A stretch of 64,000 nt of DNA from SB21 sp964415295 (GTDB lineage Bacteria; CLD3; SB21). A model generated the notes under the pieces. That model ran no database searches. It saw only the letters and a program-made list of their open reading frames with translations, and was not told the DNA's origin. The stretch is taken from positions 248,001-312,000 of the forward strand of contig CAYPYN010000001.1 of assembly GCA_964415295.1 (NCBI GenBank). Reading direction: 5' to 3'. Numbering within the stretch: the stretch's first letter is position 1; each line of letters starts with the position of its first letter. Position numbers and translations under genes: made by a program. Positions 29,125-39,477 of this stretch are shown here, in pieces.

Positions 29125-30288
29125 ATGATCCGAAAAAAACGTAAAACAACTCAGGTTGATCTGTTCGTGCAGGAAGAAGTTCTGACACCGGATCCCCATG
29201 TACCGCCGGTCTTAGAAACGCCCCTTGCCTTCGAAAAAATCACAGTGACCCGCGGGTTCGAAAATCCGATCCTCATGGGCAGCCTGGACGGAATCCGGCA
29301 GGAAGATACGACCAGCGGCGAGGTACAGGAACTGCCTCTGCCGGTAAGCCTTCACGAGACCACAGAACGTGAAGAAATTTCCATACCCGGTACGGAACCT
29401 CCTCAAGAAGAAGGCAACGAGATCCCCCAGGTTAAAACGGAAAGAGAACATCTCATTATCAATCGTGACTTCTCGGACGGTTTTTATCTGAATGAATCCC
29501 AAAAAAGGACCCTGGAAGACAAGCTGCTTAGGGAAGAACTCTTCCTTCGGCGTCAAATCAGGCATAAGAGGATCTTAAAACTTACGACTGTGGGTCTGTT
29601 GTCATTTGCCGTGCTGCTTCTCTGGAACTGGCAGGATTGGGTGATCAATTCATCTCTCTTCACATTGAAAACCGTTTTTGTGCAGGGAAGTCTCATGAGC
29701 AACAAAGATGAGATCATAAGGTCCGCCGATCTGGATATGGGTGTGAGGCTGGCCGAGGTCAACGTCGCCAAAACGGCCGAACGGATCAAAACCAATCCTT
29801 TATTCAAAACCGTAACGGTGAGCCGGAATTATCCGTCGAGCATTGTCATCCATGTGACCGAACGACAGCCTTTCGCATTCGTATTGATGGATGAACTTCA
29901 TGCGGTAGACCATAGCGGGATCGTGTTGCCCAAACTTAAGGCCAAAATGATTTACAATTTGCCGATTATCTCCGGGATCAACACGGTCGCCACGCCCGGA
30001 AAAAAACTCAATTCCAACGCCTTGCATGCGGCCCTTAAGTTCCTGGAAAAGGCCAAAGAGATCGACGAATCGGTCTATTATGAGATTTCGGAAATTCAGA
30101 TTAAGAAAGACGACATGGTCGTTTACCTCAATTCGATGCGGGCTACAGTAAGGATCGACGATGAAAACCCGGAACGCTCGGTGGTCTATCTTGGAACTGC
30201 GGTGCCTTATTTCAAGCAAAACGAGAATACCGACAGAATCAGGGAGATCGATTTACGATACGAAGGTCAAATATTAGTTAAAGATTAA
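29125..30288 (+). CDS. ftsQ: Divisome protein FtsQ with long cytoplasmic tail
   Basis: Bitopic divisome scaffold. The cytoplasmic N-terminus is about 150 residues, far longer than in E. coli, and acidic/proline-rich. One membrane helix follows (about 151-168), then a POTRA domain (about 173-245: FTLKTVFVQGSLMSNKDEII, then NPLFKTVTVSRNYPSSIVIH) and the FtsQ beta domain (ERQPFAFVLM onward). It lies between murB and ftsA. The identification rests on POTRA plus position; the long tail is the unusual part. Confidence 0.92.
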   Translation: MIRKKRKTTQVDLFVQEEVLTPDPHVPPVLETPLAFEKITVTRGFENPILMGSLDGIRQEDTTSGEVQELPLPVSLHETTEREEISIPGTEPPQEEGNEIPQVKTEREHLIINRDFSDGFYLNESQKRTLEDKLLREELFLRRQIRHKRILKLTTVGLLSFAVLLLWNWQDWVINSSLFTLKTVFVQGSLMSNKDEIIRSADLDMGVRLAEVNVAKTAERIKTNPLFKTVTVSRNYPSSIVIHVTERQPFAFVLMDELHAVDHSGIVLPKLKAKMIYNLPIISGINTVATPGKKLNSNALHAALKFLEKAKEIDESVYYEISEIQIKKDDMVVYLNSMRATVRIDDENPERSVVYLGTAVPYFKQNENTDRIREIDLRYEGQILVKD

Positions 30289-30313
30289 ATCAACTCATAG
30301 TTAAAGGTGCTTC

Positions 30314-31633
30314 ATGGAAAATAATATTGTAGTCGGTCTTGATATTGGCACCACCAAAATCGCCGCTTTGATCGCTGAGCTGAGCGGCAAAGAGATCAAG
30401 CTCATGGGCGTGGGCAATTATCCGTCCGTGGGTTTGAAACGCGGCATGGTGGTGAATATCGAGCATACCGTCGAATCTATCAGAAAAGCGATCAATCAGG
30501 CGGAACTCATGGCCGGCGTCAAGGTCGATTCCGTTTACGTTGGCATTGCCGGCGATCACGTACGAGGGATCAACAGCCATGCTGTGGTTGCTGTGGGACG
30601 CGACGACCACGAGATCACGGAAGATGACGTTCGCCGGGCGATCGATGCGGCTAAGGCGATCACGATGCCGATGGACCGTGAGATCATCCATGTCATTCCA
30701 CAGGAATTTATCGTCGATACGCAGGAAGGCATTCGTAATCCCATCGGACTGACCGGCACACGCCTGGAAGTCGAAGCGCACGTGGTTACCGGTGCGGTCG
30801 CTTCGGCTCAGAACATTTTCCGATGCGTGACGCGCGCAGGATATAAAGTCAAAGATCTCGTGCTCGAACCGCTTGCTTCCAGTTACGCGGTACTGGATCG
30901 CGAAGAACAGGAACTGGGCGTGACGCTGATCGATATCGGCGGCGGTACCACCGATATTGCCATGTTCTTTGACGGCAGTATCCGCGCGACCGACATGCTT
31001 GGCCTGGCCGGCCAGCAGGTCAGCAACGATATTTCGATCGTACTGAAGACGCCGTACGACAAAGCCGAAGAACTCAAGAAAGCCCACGGCTGCGCCATGG
31101 GCTCCCTCGTGGACGAATCCGAAATGATCGAGATTCCGGTTGTCGGCGGTCGCGCCCCGCGTCAAATCCAAAAGAAGTTCCTCGCCAAGATCATCGAGGC
31201 TCGTATGGATGAAATATTCAATCTCGTATTGTACAGCATGCAGAATAATAAGATGCATAACCTCATGAATGCCGGCGTGGTGCTTACCGGCGGCGGATCG
31301 CTGCTTCAAGGTTCGGTGGAACTCGCCATGGAAATCTTCAAAATGCCAGTGCGTATAGGCTATCCCCGCGGCTTCGGCGGTCTGATGGACGCTGCAAGCA
31401 ATCCGATCTATGCCACCGGTATTGGCCTGATCCATTACGGCATTCAGAAAAACAAGATGCAGGTGCATGAGGACTTTGAAAACGTCGACGAACCCTCCGA
31501 CGACGATACGTCGGAACAACGCGCCTCTCACACCGATGCGCTGAACGAACAATCTCTGACAGGCGAGTATCAGGGAAAATTATACGGCAAGATCACCGAT
31601 CGCATGAAAAAATGGCTGGATGAGTTCTTTTAG
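30314..31633 (+). CDS. ftsA: Cell division actin-like protein FtsA
   Basis: Actin-family ATPase tethering FtsZ to the membrane. The phosphate-1 loop is VGLDIGTTKIAALIAE, the SHS2 1C domain lies at about 85-165, and the phosphate-2 loop is LIDIGGGTTDIAMF, with GVVLTGGGSLLQG near the adenosine site. The C-terminal MKKWLDEFF is an amphipathic membrane-targeting helix, as expected. Length 439 is typical. It begins 25 bases after ftsQ. Confidence 0.97.
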   Translation: MENNIVVGLDIGTTKIAALIAELSGKEIKLMGVGNYPSVGLKRGMVVNIEHTVESIRKAINQAELMAGVKVDSVYVGIAGDHVRGINSHAVVAVGRDDHEITEDDVRRAIDAAKAITMPMDREIIHVIPQEFIVDTQEGIRNPIGLTGTRLEVEAHVVTGAVASAQNIFRCVTRAGYKVKDLVLEPLASSYAVLDREEQELGVTLIDIGGGTTDIAMFFDGSIRATDMLGLAGQQVSNDISIVLKTPYDKAEELKKAHGCAMGSLVDESEMIEIPVVGGRAPRQIQKKFLAKIIEARMDEIFNLVLYSMQNNKMHNLMNAGVVLTGGGSLLQGSVELAMEIFKMPVRIGYPRGFGGLMDAASNPIYATGIGLIHYGIQKNKMQVHEDFENVDEPSDDDTSEQRASHTDALNEQSLTGEYQGKLYGKITDRMKKWLDEFF

Positions 31634-31685
31634 TCGATACTGACCACAAAAGGAAAACTTTCTTAAATAAAAACCCGGAGGATTT

Positions 31686-32921
31686 ATGATCACTTACGAC
31701 GAAGCAAGAGAATACGGTGCCAAGATGCGCATCGTAGGAATTGGCGGCGGCGGATGCAACGCGGTGAACACCATGATCGATTCGACCCTGAACGGCGTTG
31801 AATTCATAGCCATCAATACGGACCTGCAGGCGCTGGACGCCAATAAGGCCCAGCACAAGATCCAGATAGGGAGAACGCTGACACGCGGATTGGGCGCCGG
31901 AGCCAATCCCGAGATCGGCAAACGCGCGGCGGAAGAAGACGTTGATCAGGTCAAAAGTGTGCTGGAGGGATCGGATCTCGTTTTCATCACCTGCGGTATG
32001 GGCGGCGGCACAGGCACCGGGGCGGCGCCGATCATTGCCGATGTGGCGAAAAGCATGGGCGCACTCACCATCGGCATCGTGACCAAGCCTTTCAATTTTG
32101 AAAAAGGCAAACGTATGAAACAGGCGATGATGGGCATAGAAGAATTGCGCGGCATGGTTGATACGCTCATTGTGATCCCCAATGAAAAACTCCTGATGGT
32201 CATGCCCAAGAATACGCCGTTCATTCAAGCCTTTAAAGCGGCGGACGACGTGTTGTACAGAGCCACTAAAGGTATTGCCGATCTGATATCCAATACCGGT
32301 TATGTCAACGTAGACTTTGCGGACGTCAAGAAGATCATGAGCGGCGCCGGCGATGCCATCATGGGTATGGGTATCGGAACGGGCGAACGCCGCGGCGAAG
32401 AAGCCGTCAAGCAGGCGATCAACAGCCCTTTACTCGAGGAAACCAGTATCGAAGGTGCCACGGGCGTTCTGCTCAACCTTACCTGCCCGATGGACTTTAC
32501 CACCGAGGAGGTCGACCAGATCTCCAATCTGATCACCGGAGTGGCCGGCGAAGATGCCGACGTGATCTGGGGCTACGGCGTGGACGAAACGTTGAAGAAC
32601 GAAGTTCACGTAACGGTTATTGCCGCGGGTCTCAACAAACACCGGTACAGCCGCGGGAACAACGCCGGACATGCTGCCGAAGATTCCTCCTCTCCGTTAT
32701 CCATTTCGAAACGAAAGATCAATTACCCGGAGCACCTCAAGGACATCCGGTCCAACCGATACAAAGGACTTGAAGTGCCGACCATCCAGCGGCAGGAGGA
32801 ATTTGAAGAAGAATCGTCGGGACAGGACGAGGTCGAACAATTGAAAATGACCGGAACGGATTCTCTGGAGGACCGTAATATTCCGACGTTCATCCGAAAT
32901 CATACGAAATTGAAGAAATAG
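31686..32921 (+). CDS. ftsZ: Cell division tubulin-like GTPase FtsZ
   Basis: Forms the cytokinetic Z-ring. The N-terminal [14 protein letters not shown], the tubulin signature [18 protein letters not shown] and the synergy loop [17 protein letters not shown] (catalytic Asp) are all present. After the GTPase core a variable linker of ~60 residues leads to the conserved C-terminal peptide NIPTFIRNH, which binds FtsA. Length 411. The ribosome site is GGAGG. It is the last gene of the dcw cluster, followed by a terminator. Confidence 0.98.
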   Translation: MITYDEAREYGAKMRIVGIGGGGCNAVNTMIDSTLNGVEFIAINTDLQALDANKAQHKIQIGRTLTRGLGAGANPEIGKRAAEEDVDQVKSVLEGSDLVFITCGMGGGTGTGAAPIIADVAKSMGALTIGIVTKPFNFEKGKRMKQAMMGIEELRGMVDTLIVIPNEKLLMVMPKNTPFIQAFKAADDVLYRATKGIADLISNTGYVNVDFADVKKIMSGAGDAIMGMGIGTGERRGEEAVKQAINSPLLEETSIEGATGVLLNLTCPMDFTTEEVDQISNLITGVAGEDADVIWGYGVDETLKNEVHVTVIAAGLNKHRYSRGNNAGHAAEDSSSPLSISKRKINYPEHLKDIRSNRYKGLEVPTIQRQEEFEEESSGQDEVEQLKMTGTDSLEDRNIPTFIRNHTKLKK

Positions 32922-32973
32922 AAATTATTGTCTTTCTCTCTCCAGCCTGTTAGGGCTGAAAAAGACAGGGTAA

Positions 32974-33006
32974 AGCAGTCGAGGAGCAATCCACGGCTGC
33001 TTTTTT
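32974..33006 (+). terminator. Terminator of the dcw cluster
   Basis: An 8-bp stem (AGCAGTCG with CGGCTGCT, one G-T pair) around a 12-base loop is followed by TTTTT, 53 bases after the ftsZ stop. Confidence 0.75.
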
Positions 33007-33148
33007 ATTTCAAATACGTCGGCCCGCCGCACTTCCGGTTAGCTCGTGACACAATTACCAAGCGGAAAAATTACTTTACTTTTTGACGTAAAATTTGTTA
33101 ATTGTGCAGACTTGGGACTTTTTGTGATTATTATAACCGGAGATTCGT

Positions 33149-34399
33149 ATGAGCTCATGGCTCGTTGAAAAATGCAAGCCGTTTTCTGCCTTTGTTGACG
33201 ATATCAAAGCCAAAGGACTTTATAGTTATTTTACTGAATTGGAAGAGACAGGTACTTATATCAAAGTTGAAGGTAAGAGCCTTGTCAACTTCTCATCCAA
33301 CGATTACCTCGGGCTCACCCATGACCCAAGAGTGATCGCCGAAGCCAAAAAGGCCCTCGATGTATACGGCTCCGGACTCTGCGGCTCGAGATACGTCGTT
33401 GGAACGACGGTCGAACACGTCAAACTGGAGGAAAAAATCGCGGCCTGGAAAGGCAAAGAATCCTGTATCGTTTTCACCACAGGCTATCAGACATTGCTCG
33501 GAACCGTCTCGGCGTTGCTGGTCAAAGGCGACGATTCGGTCGAAGACGACATTGTCCTGGCCATCGATAAACTCAGCCATGCGTGCATTCTCGACGGATG
33601 CGCATTATCGGTTGGTACGCCCATGACACGCGGTTCTTCCAAGATGTTGGACGGCCAGATCCGTTATTTCCGGCACAACGATCCCGTCAGCCTTGAATCC
33701 ATCGTCGAGTCGAGCGCGAATAAAGGGAAAAAAGTGATCATCATCGTGGAAGGCGTCTACAGTATGGACGGTGACATCTGCAACCTTCCCGCTTTTGTGA
33801 AGATCGCTGAGAAATACGATGCGAGCATCGCCATCGACGATGCTCATGGAACGGGCGTTCTCGGAAAGACGGGCCGTGGTACGGCTGAACATTACGGACT
33901 GGAGGAGCATATCGATCTCCTTATGGGGACGTTCAGCAAGGCGCTGGGATGCGTCGGCGGATTTGTTACAGGCCAAAAGGACGTCATTTCTCATATCAAA
34001 CACAAGGCCCGGAGTTTTATGTTTTCCGCCGCTCCGCCCGTATCGAACATTGTCTCGGTTTCCAAGATCATCGATATCATCCAGAGCGAACCGCAGCACC
34101 TGCAGAACCTACGCGAGAACGAATCCTATTTCAAAAGTCATCTGAAACGTCTTGGCTTCAATTACGGCGACAGCGCCACGCCGATCGTTCCGATCATTTT
34201 CGGCGACAGCGAGAAAACCATGTACCTTTCCAAGAAACTGTTTGCGGACGGCGTCCTGATGCTGCCCATGGTCTATCCCGCCGTTGCCAAAGGCGAAGAG
34301 AGACTGCGCTGCACCATCAGTGCCAAACATACGCGCGCCGACCTGGACAAGGCCCTTGAGGTTTTGGAAAAGGAAGGACGCAAAATAGGTGTGATCTGA
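33149..34399 (+). CDS. PLP-dependent alpha-oxoamine synthase, serine-palmitoyltransferase-like
   Basis: Fold-type I PLP enzyme condensing an amino acid with an acyl-CoA. Landmarks: FSSNDYLGL at the N-terminus, DEP-type equivalent AIDDAHGTGVLG, and the PLP lysine in GTFSKALGCVGGF. The latter matches bacterial serine palmitoyltransferases more closely than AONS (GTLGKAFG) or KBL (GTLGKALGG), so sphingoid-base synthesis is a real possibility. Glycine C-acetyltransferase and BioF remain alternatives. Length 416. It stands alone between the dcw and rho terminators; no second sphingolipid gene is nearby. Confidence 0.8.
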   Translation: MSSWLVEKCKPFSAFVDDIKAKGLYSYFTELEETGTYIKVEGKSLVNFSSNDYLGLTHDPRVIAEAKKALDVYGSGLCGSRYVVGTTVEHVKLEEKIAAWKGKESCIVFTTGYQTLLGTVSALLVKGDDSVEDDIVLAIDKLSHACILDGCALSVGTPMTRGSSKMLDGQIRYFRHNDPVSLESIVESSANKGKKVIIIVEGVYSMDGDICNLPAFVKIAEKYDASIAIDDAHGTGVLGKTGRGTAEHYGLEEHIDLLMGTFSKALGCVGGFVTGQKDVISHIKHKARSFMFSAAPPVSNIVSVSKIIDIIQSEPQHLQNLRENESYFKSHLKRLGFNYGDSATPIVPIIFGDSEKTMYLSKKLFADGVLMLPMVYPAVAKGEERLRCTISAKHTRADLDKALEVLEKEGRKIGVI

Positions 34400-34421
34400 T
34401 CTAATTTTCGTCGTACGAATA

Positions 34422-34454
34422 AAAAAACCCGTTGTCTAGACCAACGGGTTTTTT
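34422..34454. terminator. Bidirectional terminator between the oxoamine synthase and rho
   Basis: CCCGTTG (34428-34434) pairs with CAACGGG (34442-34448); six A residues precede and six T residues follow. It serves both convergent genes. Confidence 0.92.
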
Positions 34455-34478
34455 GTTTGTATATCTTAGAAGGATGAA

Positions 34479-35777
34479 TTATCCGTTCATCGACTCAAGG
34501 AAATGCTTGTTGGATCGGGTACCGCGCATCTTATCCAGGATGAACTCCATCGCTTCAACAGGCGTCTTATCGTTGATCAGTTTGCGCAGGATCCACACCC
34601 GGCCAAGTTCAAACTGCGAAAGCAGCAATTCCTCTTTACGGGTTCCGGACCGATTGATGTCGATGGCCGGATAGATACGGCGATCGGACAGGCGGCGATC
34701 CAGAATTATTTCCATGTTGCCGGTTCCTTTGAATTCTTCAAAGATCACTTCATCCATTCGGCTTCCGGTCTCGATCAGGGCTGTGGCAATGATGGTTAAA
34801 CTGCCGCCTTCCTCTACTTTACGCGCAGCGCCGAAGAAGCGTTTTGGTCTATGCAGCGCGTTGGAATCGACACCACCGGAAAGGATCTTGCCGCTGTGAG
34901 GGACGACCGTATTGTGAGCGCGTGCCAGTCGCGTGATGGAATCCAGCAGGATCACCACGTCGTGACCGCATTCGACCATACGTTTGGCTTTCTCAAGAAC
35001 GATGTCCGCGACCTGTACGTGCCTTTCAGGCGGTTCATCAAAGGTCGAGCTCAGCACTTCAGCCTTGACGGAACGTTCCATATCCGTCACTTCTTCGGGC
35101 CTTTCGTCGATCAGGAGAACGATCATCCTGACTTCGGGGTTATTCTCGGTAATACTGTTCGCAATATTCTTAAGCAATACCGTCTTACCCGTTCTCGGAG
35201 GTGCCACGATAAGACCGCGCTGACCCTTACCGATCGGCGTCATGAGGTTCATCACACGCATCGAGAAATTGTTCGGATCTTTCGTTTCAACGTCGAGCCG
35301 CTCTTTCGGATAGATCGGAGTAAGATTGTCGAAGAGAATTTTGTTCTTGGCTTCTTCCGGGTTCTCGAAATTGACCGCTTCAACGCGCAATAACGCGAAG
35401 AACCGCTCGCTTTCCTTTGGCGGACGGATCTGGCCGCTGACCACATCCCCGGTGCGGAGACCGAATTTTTTGATCTGAGAGGGAGATATATAGATGTCAT
35501 CCGGGCTCGGCAAATAGTTATAGTGCGAGGATCTCAAGAAGCCGTAGCCGTCGGGTAGGATCTCCAGAACACCTTCGCTGAAAATGAAGCCGTCCTGCTT
35601 CGTCTGTTCTTCAAGGATGGTAAATATGAGTTCCTGCTTTTTCATCCCGCTAGTACCGGCAATATTCATATTCTTGGCGATCTCGTTCAGCTCGGAGATC
35701 TTAAGATCCTTCAAATTGGCGAGATTGAACGACTCGGGAGTGGTTGGGGTTGCGGTTTCTTCTTTTTTTTCTGCCAT
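34479..35777 (-). CDS. rho: Transcription termination factor Rho
   Basis: Hexameric RNA-dependent ATPase ending transcripts. The Rho_N SAP-like domain is at about residues 18-58 ([16 protein letters not shown]), the cold-shock-like RNA-binding domain at 62-140 ([19 protein letters not shown]), and the ATPase domain follows with Walker A APPRTGKT and Walker [17 protein letters not shown]. Length 432 is on the short side but complete. It converges with the oxoamine synthase. Useful here as an internal reference for the Rho_N-like tail of the BMC protein at 46.6-46.8 kb. Confidence 0.98.
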   Translation of the reverse strand: MAEKKEETATPTTPESFNLANLKDLKISELNEIAKNMNIAGTSGMKKQELIFTILEEQTKQDGFIFSEGVLEILPDGYGFLRSSHYNYLPSPDDIYISPSQIKKFGLRTGDVVSGQIRPPKESERFFALLRVEAVNFENPEEAKNKILFDNLTPIYPKERLDVETKDPNNFSMRVMNLMTPIGKGQRGLIVAPPRTGKTVLLKNIANSITENNPEVRMIVLLIDERPEEVTDMERSVKAEVLSSTFDEPPERHVQVADIVLEKAKRMVECGHDVVILLDSITRLARAHNTVVPHSGKILSGGVDSNALHRPKRFFGAARKVEEGGSLTIIATALIETGSRMDEVIFEEFKGTGNMEIILDRRLSDRRIYPAIDINRSGTRKEELLLSQFELGRVWILRKLINDKTPVEAMEFILDKMRGTRSNKHFLESMNG

Positions 35778-35961
35778 GGTTTATTTTATTAAGTTAAGTA
35801 AGGTGAGTAATTATCTAAATTTGATATCGCTTCAAATAGCAAATTAAGAAAGGGAGAATTCTCAGGGCTTTGGGTTATGGACAATTATAACTAAATTGGA
35901 TTGGTTTTAAGACGTGAACCTGACTTGCAGCTGTAGACTTGCAGCAACTGGAATCAAGATA

Positions 35962-36005
35962 AAAGAAAGGCTCAAAATTGTCAAGAACATTTTTGAGCCT
36001 TTCTT
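35962..36005 (-). terminator. Terminator after etfA
   Basis: AAAGAAAGGCTCAAAA pairs with TTTTTGAGCCTTTCTT across an ~11-base loop; on the minus strand it ends in a T-rich tract just after the etfA stop. The rest of 35778-35961 is AT-rich and holds no gene. Confidence 0.85.
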
Positions 36006-36012
36006 ATGAAAT

Positions 36013-36981
36013 TTACTTACCCTTCATTTGGGCCACTTGTTTCGTAAGTTCCGGAATGATCTCGAAAAGGTCACCCACGATGCCGTAATCGGCTATTTTG
36101 AAAATCGGGGCTTCTGCATCGCTGTTGATCGCAACGATGTACTTGGAACTGGACATACCGGCGAGATGCTGTATGGCGCCGGAGATACCGACCGCTATGT
36201 ATAGCTGAGGGCTTACCGTTTTACCCGTTTGTCCAACCTGTTCCTCATGCGAGCGCCATCCCGCATCGACCACGGCCCGGGAAGCTCCGTGCGCGGCGCC
36301 TAAGGCATCGGCCAGTTTGACGATCATCTCCCAGTTTTCGGGCGCTTTTAATCCGCGGCCGCCGGAAACCACCACGTCCGCTTCGGTCAATTCGATCGTC
36401 TTTCCGGTTTCCACGACCATATCTTTAACTTTTACTCGGGACGGTTTGAGAGCTACGGAAAATTTTTCCACAGCGGCTTGCGCTGCATTCTCCACCGGCC
36501 GAAAAACATTGGGACGCAGACTGATCACCTGATGAGAGGTCTTGATGGTCAGTTTCTGGAAAGCTTTACCGGCCATGATCGGCCGTGTGATCACCAGTTT
36601 GCCGCCTTCCGCTTCGATATGCGTGACATCGCTCGCAATGCCCGCTTTGAGCCGGCCGGCAACGCGCGGAGCAAGATCCCTACCCATCGACGAGGCGGGC
36701 AGAAGGATCACGTTGGCATTTTCTTTCTTGACAATTTCTTCAATGATCTGGGTATAGCTTTCCGTCGAATATTTCTCAAGAGCGGCATCGTCGGCGACAT
36801 ATACTTTCGTTACGCCGTACTTACCCAATTCCGACGCCATCTTCTCAACGCCGGAGCCTACGACGACCGCCGCGGCCGTAGTACCGAGTTTGTCGGCCAA
36901 CCGTTTGGCTTCACTGGCCGCTTCGAAGGCGGACTTACGAAACACTCCGTTCCGTTGTTCGGCAAATGCTAATATTGACAT
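36013..36981 (-). CDS. etfA: Electron transfer flavoprotein alpha subunit
   Basis: FAD-binding subunit of ETF, which accepts electrons from acyl-CoA dehydrogenases. The N-terminal half carries the AMP-alpha-beta fold. The C-terminal FAD domain carries the ETF-alpha signature region [32 protein letters not shown] and [16 protein letters not shown]. Length 322. It follows etfB by 32 bases with a GGAGAA ribosome site. The acyl-CoA dehydrogenase at the right end of the window is a plausible electron donor. Confidence 0.96.
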   Translation of the reverse strand: MSILAFAEQRNGVFRKSAFEAASEAKRLADKLGTTAAAVVVGSGVEKMASELGKYGVTKVYVADDAALEKYSTESYTQIIEEIVKKENANVILLPASSMGRDLAPRVAGRLKAGIASDVTHIEAEGGKLVITRPIMAGKAFQKLTIKTSHQVISLRPNVFRPVENAAQAAVEKFSVALKPSRVKVKDMVVETGKTIELTEADVVVSGGRGLKAPENWEMIVKLADALGAAHGASRAVVDAGWRSHEEQVGQTGKTVSPQLYIAVGISGAIQHLAGMSSSKYIVAINSDAEAPIFKIADYGIVGDLFEIIPELTKQVAQMKGK

Positions 36982-37013
36982 ACGTTCTCCAACTATTTTG
37001 ATGTTTTCAAATT

Positions 37014-37763
37014 TTAGATGACTTTCGCTTCTTCGTGCAGAAGACGCAGCAATTCAGGTACGGCCTCAGCGCCTTTACCGACGATCTTACCGGCCGGTCT
37101 CGGCGGTGGAAGTTCCAGTGCCACCGCCTCGGTCATGGCTGCGGTAACCACGGGATCCTTTTTCTCGAGCGGTTTCTTCTTGGCCGCCATGATCCCTTTC
37201 AGATTCGGCAAGCGCGGCTCGTTAAGGCCTTTCTGAGTGCCTATCACAGCCGGAAGGGAGAATTCAACGATTTCTTTACCGCCTTCGATTTCTCGTTCGG
37301 CCGAAGCGGTCTTAGCCTCTCCATTCACATCCAGCTTAACTACAACCGTGACGCACGGCAGGTCCAGGTATTCCGCAACCAGCTGCGGCATCTGAGCGCT
37401 GTCTTCGTCAATGGCCTGTTTTCCAAAGAACACCAGATCGTGCGGCATGCTTTTGATCTGTTCCGCCAGAGCGTGTGCGACGTCACCGCTGAAGTTACCG
37501 TCTGTTTTGAGCAAAACGGCTTTATCAGCTCCCATGGCCAGCGCCTTGCGGATGTCGTTTTCCGCACGTTCCGGTCCGAGGGTCAATACGGTCACTTCGC
37601 CGCCCAATTTTTCTTTCAGACGTATCGCCTCTTCTATGGCAAATTCGTCGTGCGGATTAATGACAAAGTTAACGGCCGAAAGATCCAGCGATTTACCGTC
37701 CGCGGCCACTTTGACGCGGGTTTCGCTGTCAGGCACCTGCTTCATACAAACAATGATATTCAT
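37014..37763 (-). CDS. etfB: Electron transfer flavoprotein beta subunit
   Basis: AMP-binding subunit of ETF. The 249-residue protein shows MNIIVCMKQVPDSET at the start, AVNFVINPHDEFAIEEA, LTLGPERAENDIRKALAMG, and the ETF-beta signature segment VEFSLPAVIGTQKGLNEPR. Together with etfA it makes a two-gene operon. A proper AGGAGA site precedes ATG 37763. No quinone oxidoreductase gene is adjacent. Confidence 0.96.
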   Translation of the reverse strand: MNIIVCMKQVPDSETRVKVAADGKSLDLSAVNFVINPHDEFAIEEAIRLKEKLGGEVTVLTLGPERAENDIRKALAMGADKAVLLKTDGNFSGDVAHALAEQIKSMPHDLVFFGKQAIDEDSAQMPQLVAEYLDLPCVTVVVKLDVNGEAKTASAEREIEGGKEIVEFSLPAVIGTQKGLNEPRLPNLKGIMAAKKKPLEKKDPVVTAAMTEAVALELPPPRPAGKIVGKGAEAVPELLRLLHEEAKVI

Positions 37764-37885
37764 CGAAATCTCCTGTAGAATGACGATCAGAAATTCATGG
37801 ATAACCGATCCATTTAACGGGCGTGAAAGTAAGAAAAATTACAATAGGTTTCAAACGATTTTTATGATTTCCAGGAAGGAAGGTA

Positions 37886-38728
37886 TTATCCCAGGTAATG
37901 CCTCAGCACATTGCTCCGGGAAGCATGCCGCAGGCGGCGGATGGCCTTTTCTTTGATCTGACGTACGCGTTCACGGGTCAGATCGAAGCGTTCCCCGATC
38001 TCTTCCAAAGTCAGAGGATGGTCGGTATCGAGACCGAAATATAATTTAACCACTTCGGCTTCACGGGCCGATAATGTCTCCAGCGCGCGCTGAATTTCGA
38101 TTCGGAGCGATTCCGTCAAAAGATCCTGATCGGGCGGTTCCTGCTGTTCGTTTTCAATCACATCCATCAGGGTATTGTTCTCGGAATCGTGAATAGGCTC
38201 ATCCATCGAAATATGTCGTCCGGACATCTGCATAGTATTGGACACCTCAAAGGAAGACATGTCAAGCATGTCGGCGATCTCTTCCGAGCTCGGTTCGCGT
38301 TCAAACTCCTGTTCCAGATCGCTGAAAACTTTACCGATTTTATTCAGCGTACCGATCTTGTTGAGCGGCAGACGGACAACACGCGATTGTTCCGCCAGAG
38401 CCTGCAGTATGGATTGCCGGATCCACCATACGGCGTAGGAGATGAACTTGAATCCGCGTGTCACATCAAAACGTTTTGCCGCTTTGATCAAACCGATGTT
38501 GCCTTCGTTGATCAGATCATTGAGTGACAGACCCTGGTTTTGATATTGTTTGGCCACACTGACGACAAACCGCAGGTTGGCTTTGGTCAGTTTTTCCAAA
38601 GCGGCCTCATCCCCATCTTTGACCTTCTTAGCCAGTTCGATCTCTTCCTCGGGGCTAAGAAGCGGGACACTGCCGATCTCTTGCAGATACTTATCGATCA
38701 GATCATTACTTTTTTCTGCAAAATTCAT
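37886..38728 (-). CDS. rpoD: Primary sigma factor RpoD/SigA, short form
   Basis: Sigma-70 group factor directing RNA polymerase. Region 1.2 ([20 protein letters not shown]), region 2 ([23 protein letters not shown] with the -10 helix [11 protein letters not shown]), region 3 and region 4 ([20 protein letters not shown], the -35 helix) are all present in 280 residues. Region 1.1 is absent, as in Bacteroidetes-type housekeeping sigma factors. It lies 169 bases after the BMC pentamer gene on the same strand. A stress-type group 2 sigma is the alternative. Confidence 0.9.
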   Translation of the reverse strand: MNFAEKSNDLIDKYLQEIGSVPLLSPEEEIELAKKVKDGDEAALEKLTKANLRFVVSVAKQYQNQGLSLNDLINEGNIGLIKAAKRFDVTRGFKFISYAVWWIRQSILQALAEQSRVVRLPLNKIGTLNKIGKVFSDLEQEFEREPSSEEIADMLDMSSFEVSNTMQMSGRHISMDEPIHDSENNTLMDVIENEQQEPPDQDLLTESLRIEIQRALETLSAREAEVVKLYFGLDTDHPLTLEEIGERFDLTRERVRQIKEKAIRRLRHASRSNVLRHYLG

Positions 38729-38897
38729 ATGCTCTCTTTGTATGAAATGAAGGAAACAAGTTATGGCTTGTTTGGCTTCGGGTCTTCCTGGGTTTTGATT
38801 TCCGAGTTACAGGATGCAGAAATGAGACTATTACATAAACCCGTGTTTCCTCGTGAATATTCCGTGTATTACTCAAGATATACACAGAGATACAAAT

Positions 38898-39161
38898 TTA
38901 TCGGTCGATTCTTTCCGCAATACCTATGATCGTCGCATCGGTAGGCATTTTACGTTCCAAAGGAATAGGCGCTTCTCCGGACGTCACATAATAGACGATC
39001 TCCTCCGGTTGCCCTGTCCCGACGGAATCCGTGGCAACGATCGGTCCGCCGATCTTTTGAAGATCGGAGGTCAGCGGCTGAATGATTTTGAGCGAGTAGC
39101 CTTCCAGGCTCGGATGCTTTTTCGTAGCCCAGACGGTACCAATTATACGCGCTAAGTTCAT
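38898..39161 (-). CDS. Bacterial microcompartment vertex protein (EutN/CcmL family), copy 2
   Basis: Pentameric shell protein capping microcompartment vertices. The 87-residue sequence has the BMC-P pattern LARIIGTVWATKKHPSLEG at the N-terminus, then PIVATDSVGTGQPEEIVYYV, and the closing strand DATIIGIAERID. It lies 28 bases after the other vertex gene. No Shine-Dalgarno is obvious before its ATG, so translation may depend on the upstream gene. It is followed by rpoD. Confidence 0.93.
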   Translation of the reverse strand: MNLARIIGTVWATKKHPSLEGYSLKIIQPLTSDLQKIGGPIVATDSVGTGQPEEIVYYVTSGEAPIPLERKMPTDATIIGIAERIDR

Positions 39162-39189
39162 AAACAGTTAAGTTATAATCTTGCGGCCT

Positions 39190-39465
39190 TTATGTCTTCC
39201 GTTCAAATTCCAGTTTATCCACGATAGCCATGATGACGGCATCAACCGGGCGGTCTTGCGAGATCTCTGTTTGACGCGCGGAACTGCCCGTGCAATACAA
39301 GACGATCTCACCGACGCCGGCGCCAACCGAATCGGCGGCCACGACAAAAGTATCCTTTTCTTTGTAATCAAGGTCTACGCTGCGAACGATCAGCAGTTTC
39401 ACACCAACGAGTTTTTCATCTTTGCGCGTAGCCCAGACATTGCCTATGACTTTTCCAAGTACCAA
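39190..39465 (-). CDS. Bacterial microcompartment vertex protein (EutN/CcmL family), copy 1
   Basis: Pentameric shell protein, 91 residues. Features are LGKVIGNVWATRKDEKLVG, FVVAADSVGAGVGEIVLYC and AVIMAIVDKLEF. The start is TTG 39465, four bases after AGGAGG; no ATG or GTG lies at a suitable place, and the family N-terminus matches from this codon. The stop of the GAF/GGDEF-like gene is only 12 bases upstream, so the two are probably co-transcribed. Confidence 0.93.
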   Translation of the reverse strand: MVLGKVIGNVWATRKDEKLVGVKLLIVRSVDLDYKEKDTFVVAADSVGAGVGEIVLYCTGSSARQTEISQDRPVDAVIMAIVDKLEFERKT

Positions 39466-39477
39466 ACAACCTCCTCA

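Noticed and set aside
30290..31552. 420-codon open frame antisense to ftsA
   Set aside because: Entirely opposite a clear ftsA; the translation is His/Arg/Asp-rich without any motif, as expected from the complementary frame of a biased gene.
32922..33148. Riboswitch-like leader after ftsZ
   Set aside because: The structured part is explained as the dcw terminator; no conserved riboswitch core could be recognised.
34851..35393. 180-codon frame antisense to rho
   Set aside because: rho is complete with all motifs; no start signal for the antisense frame.
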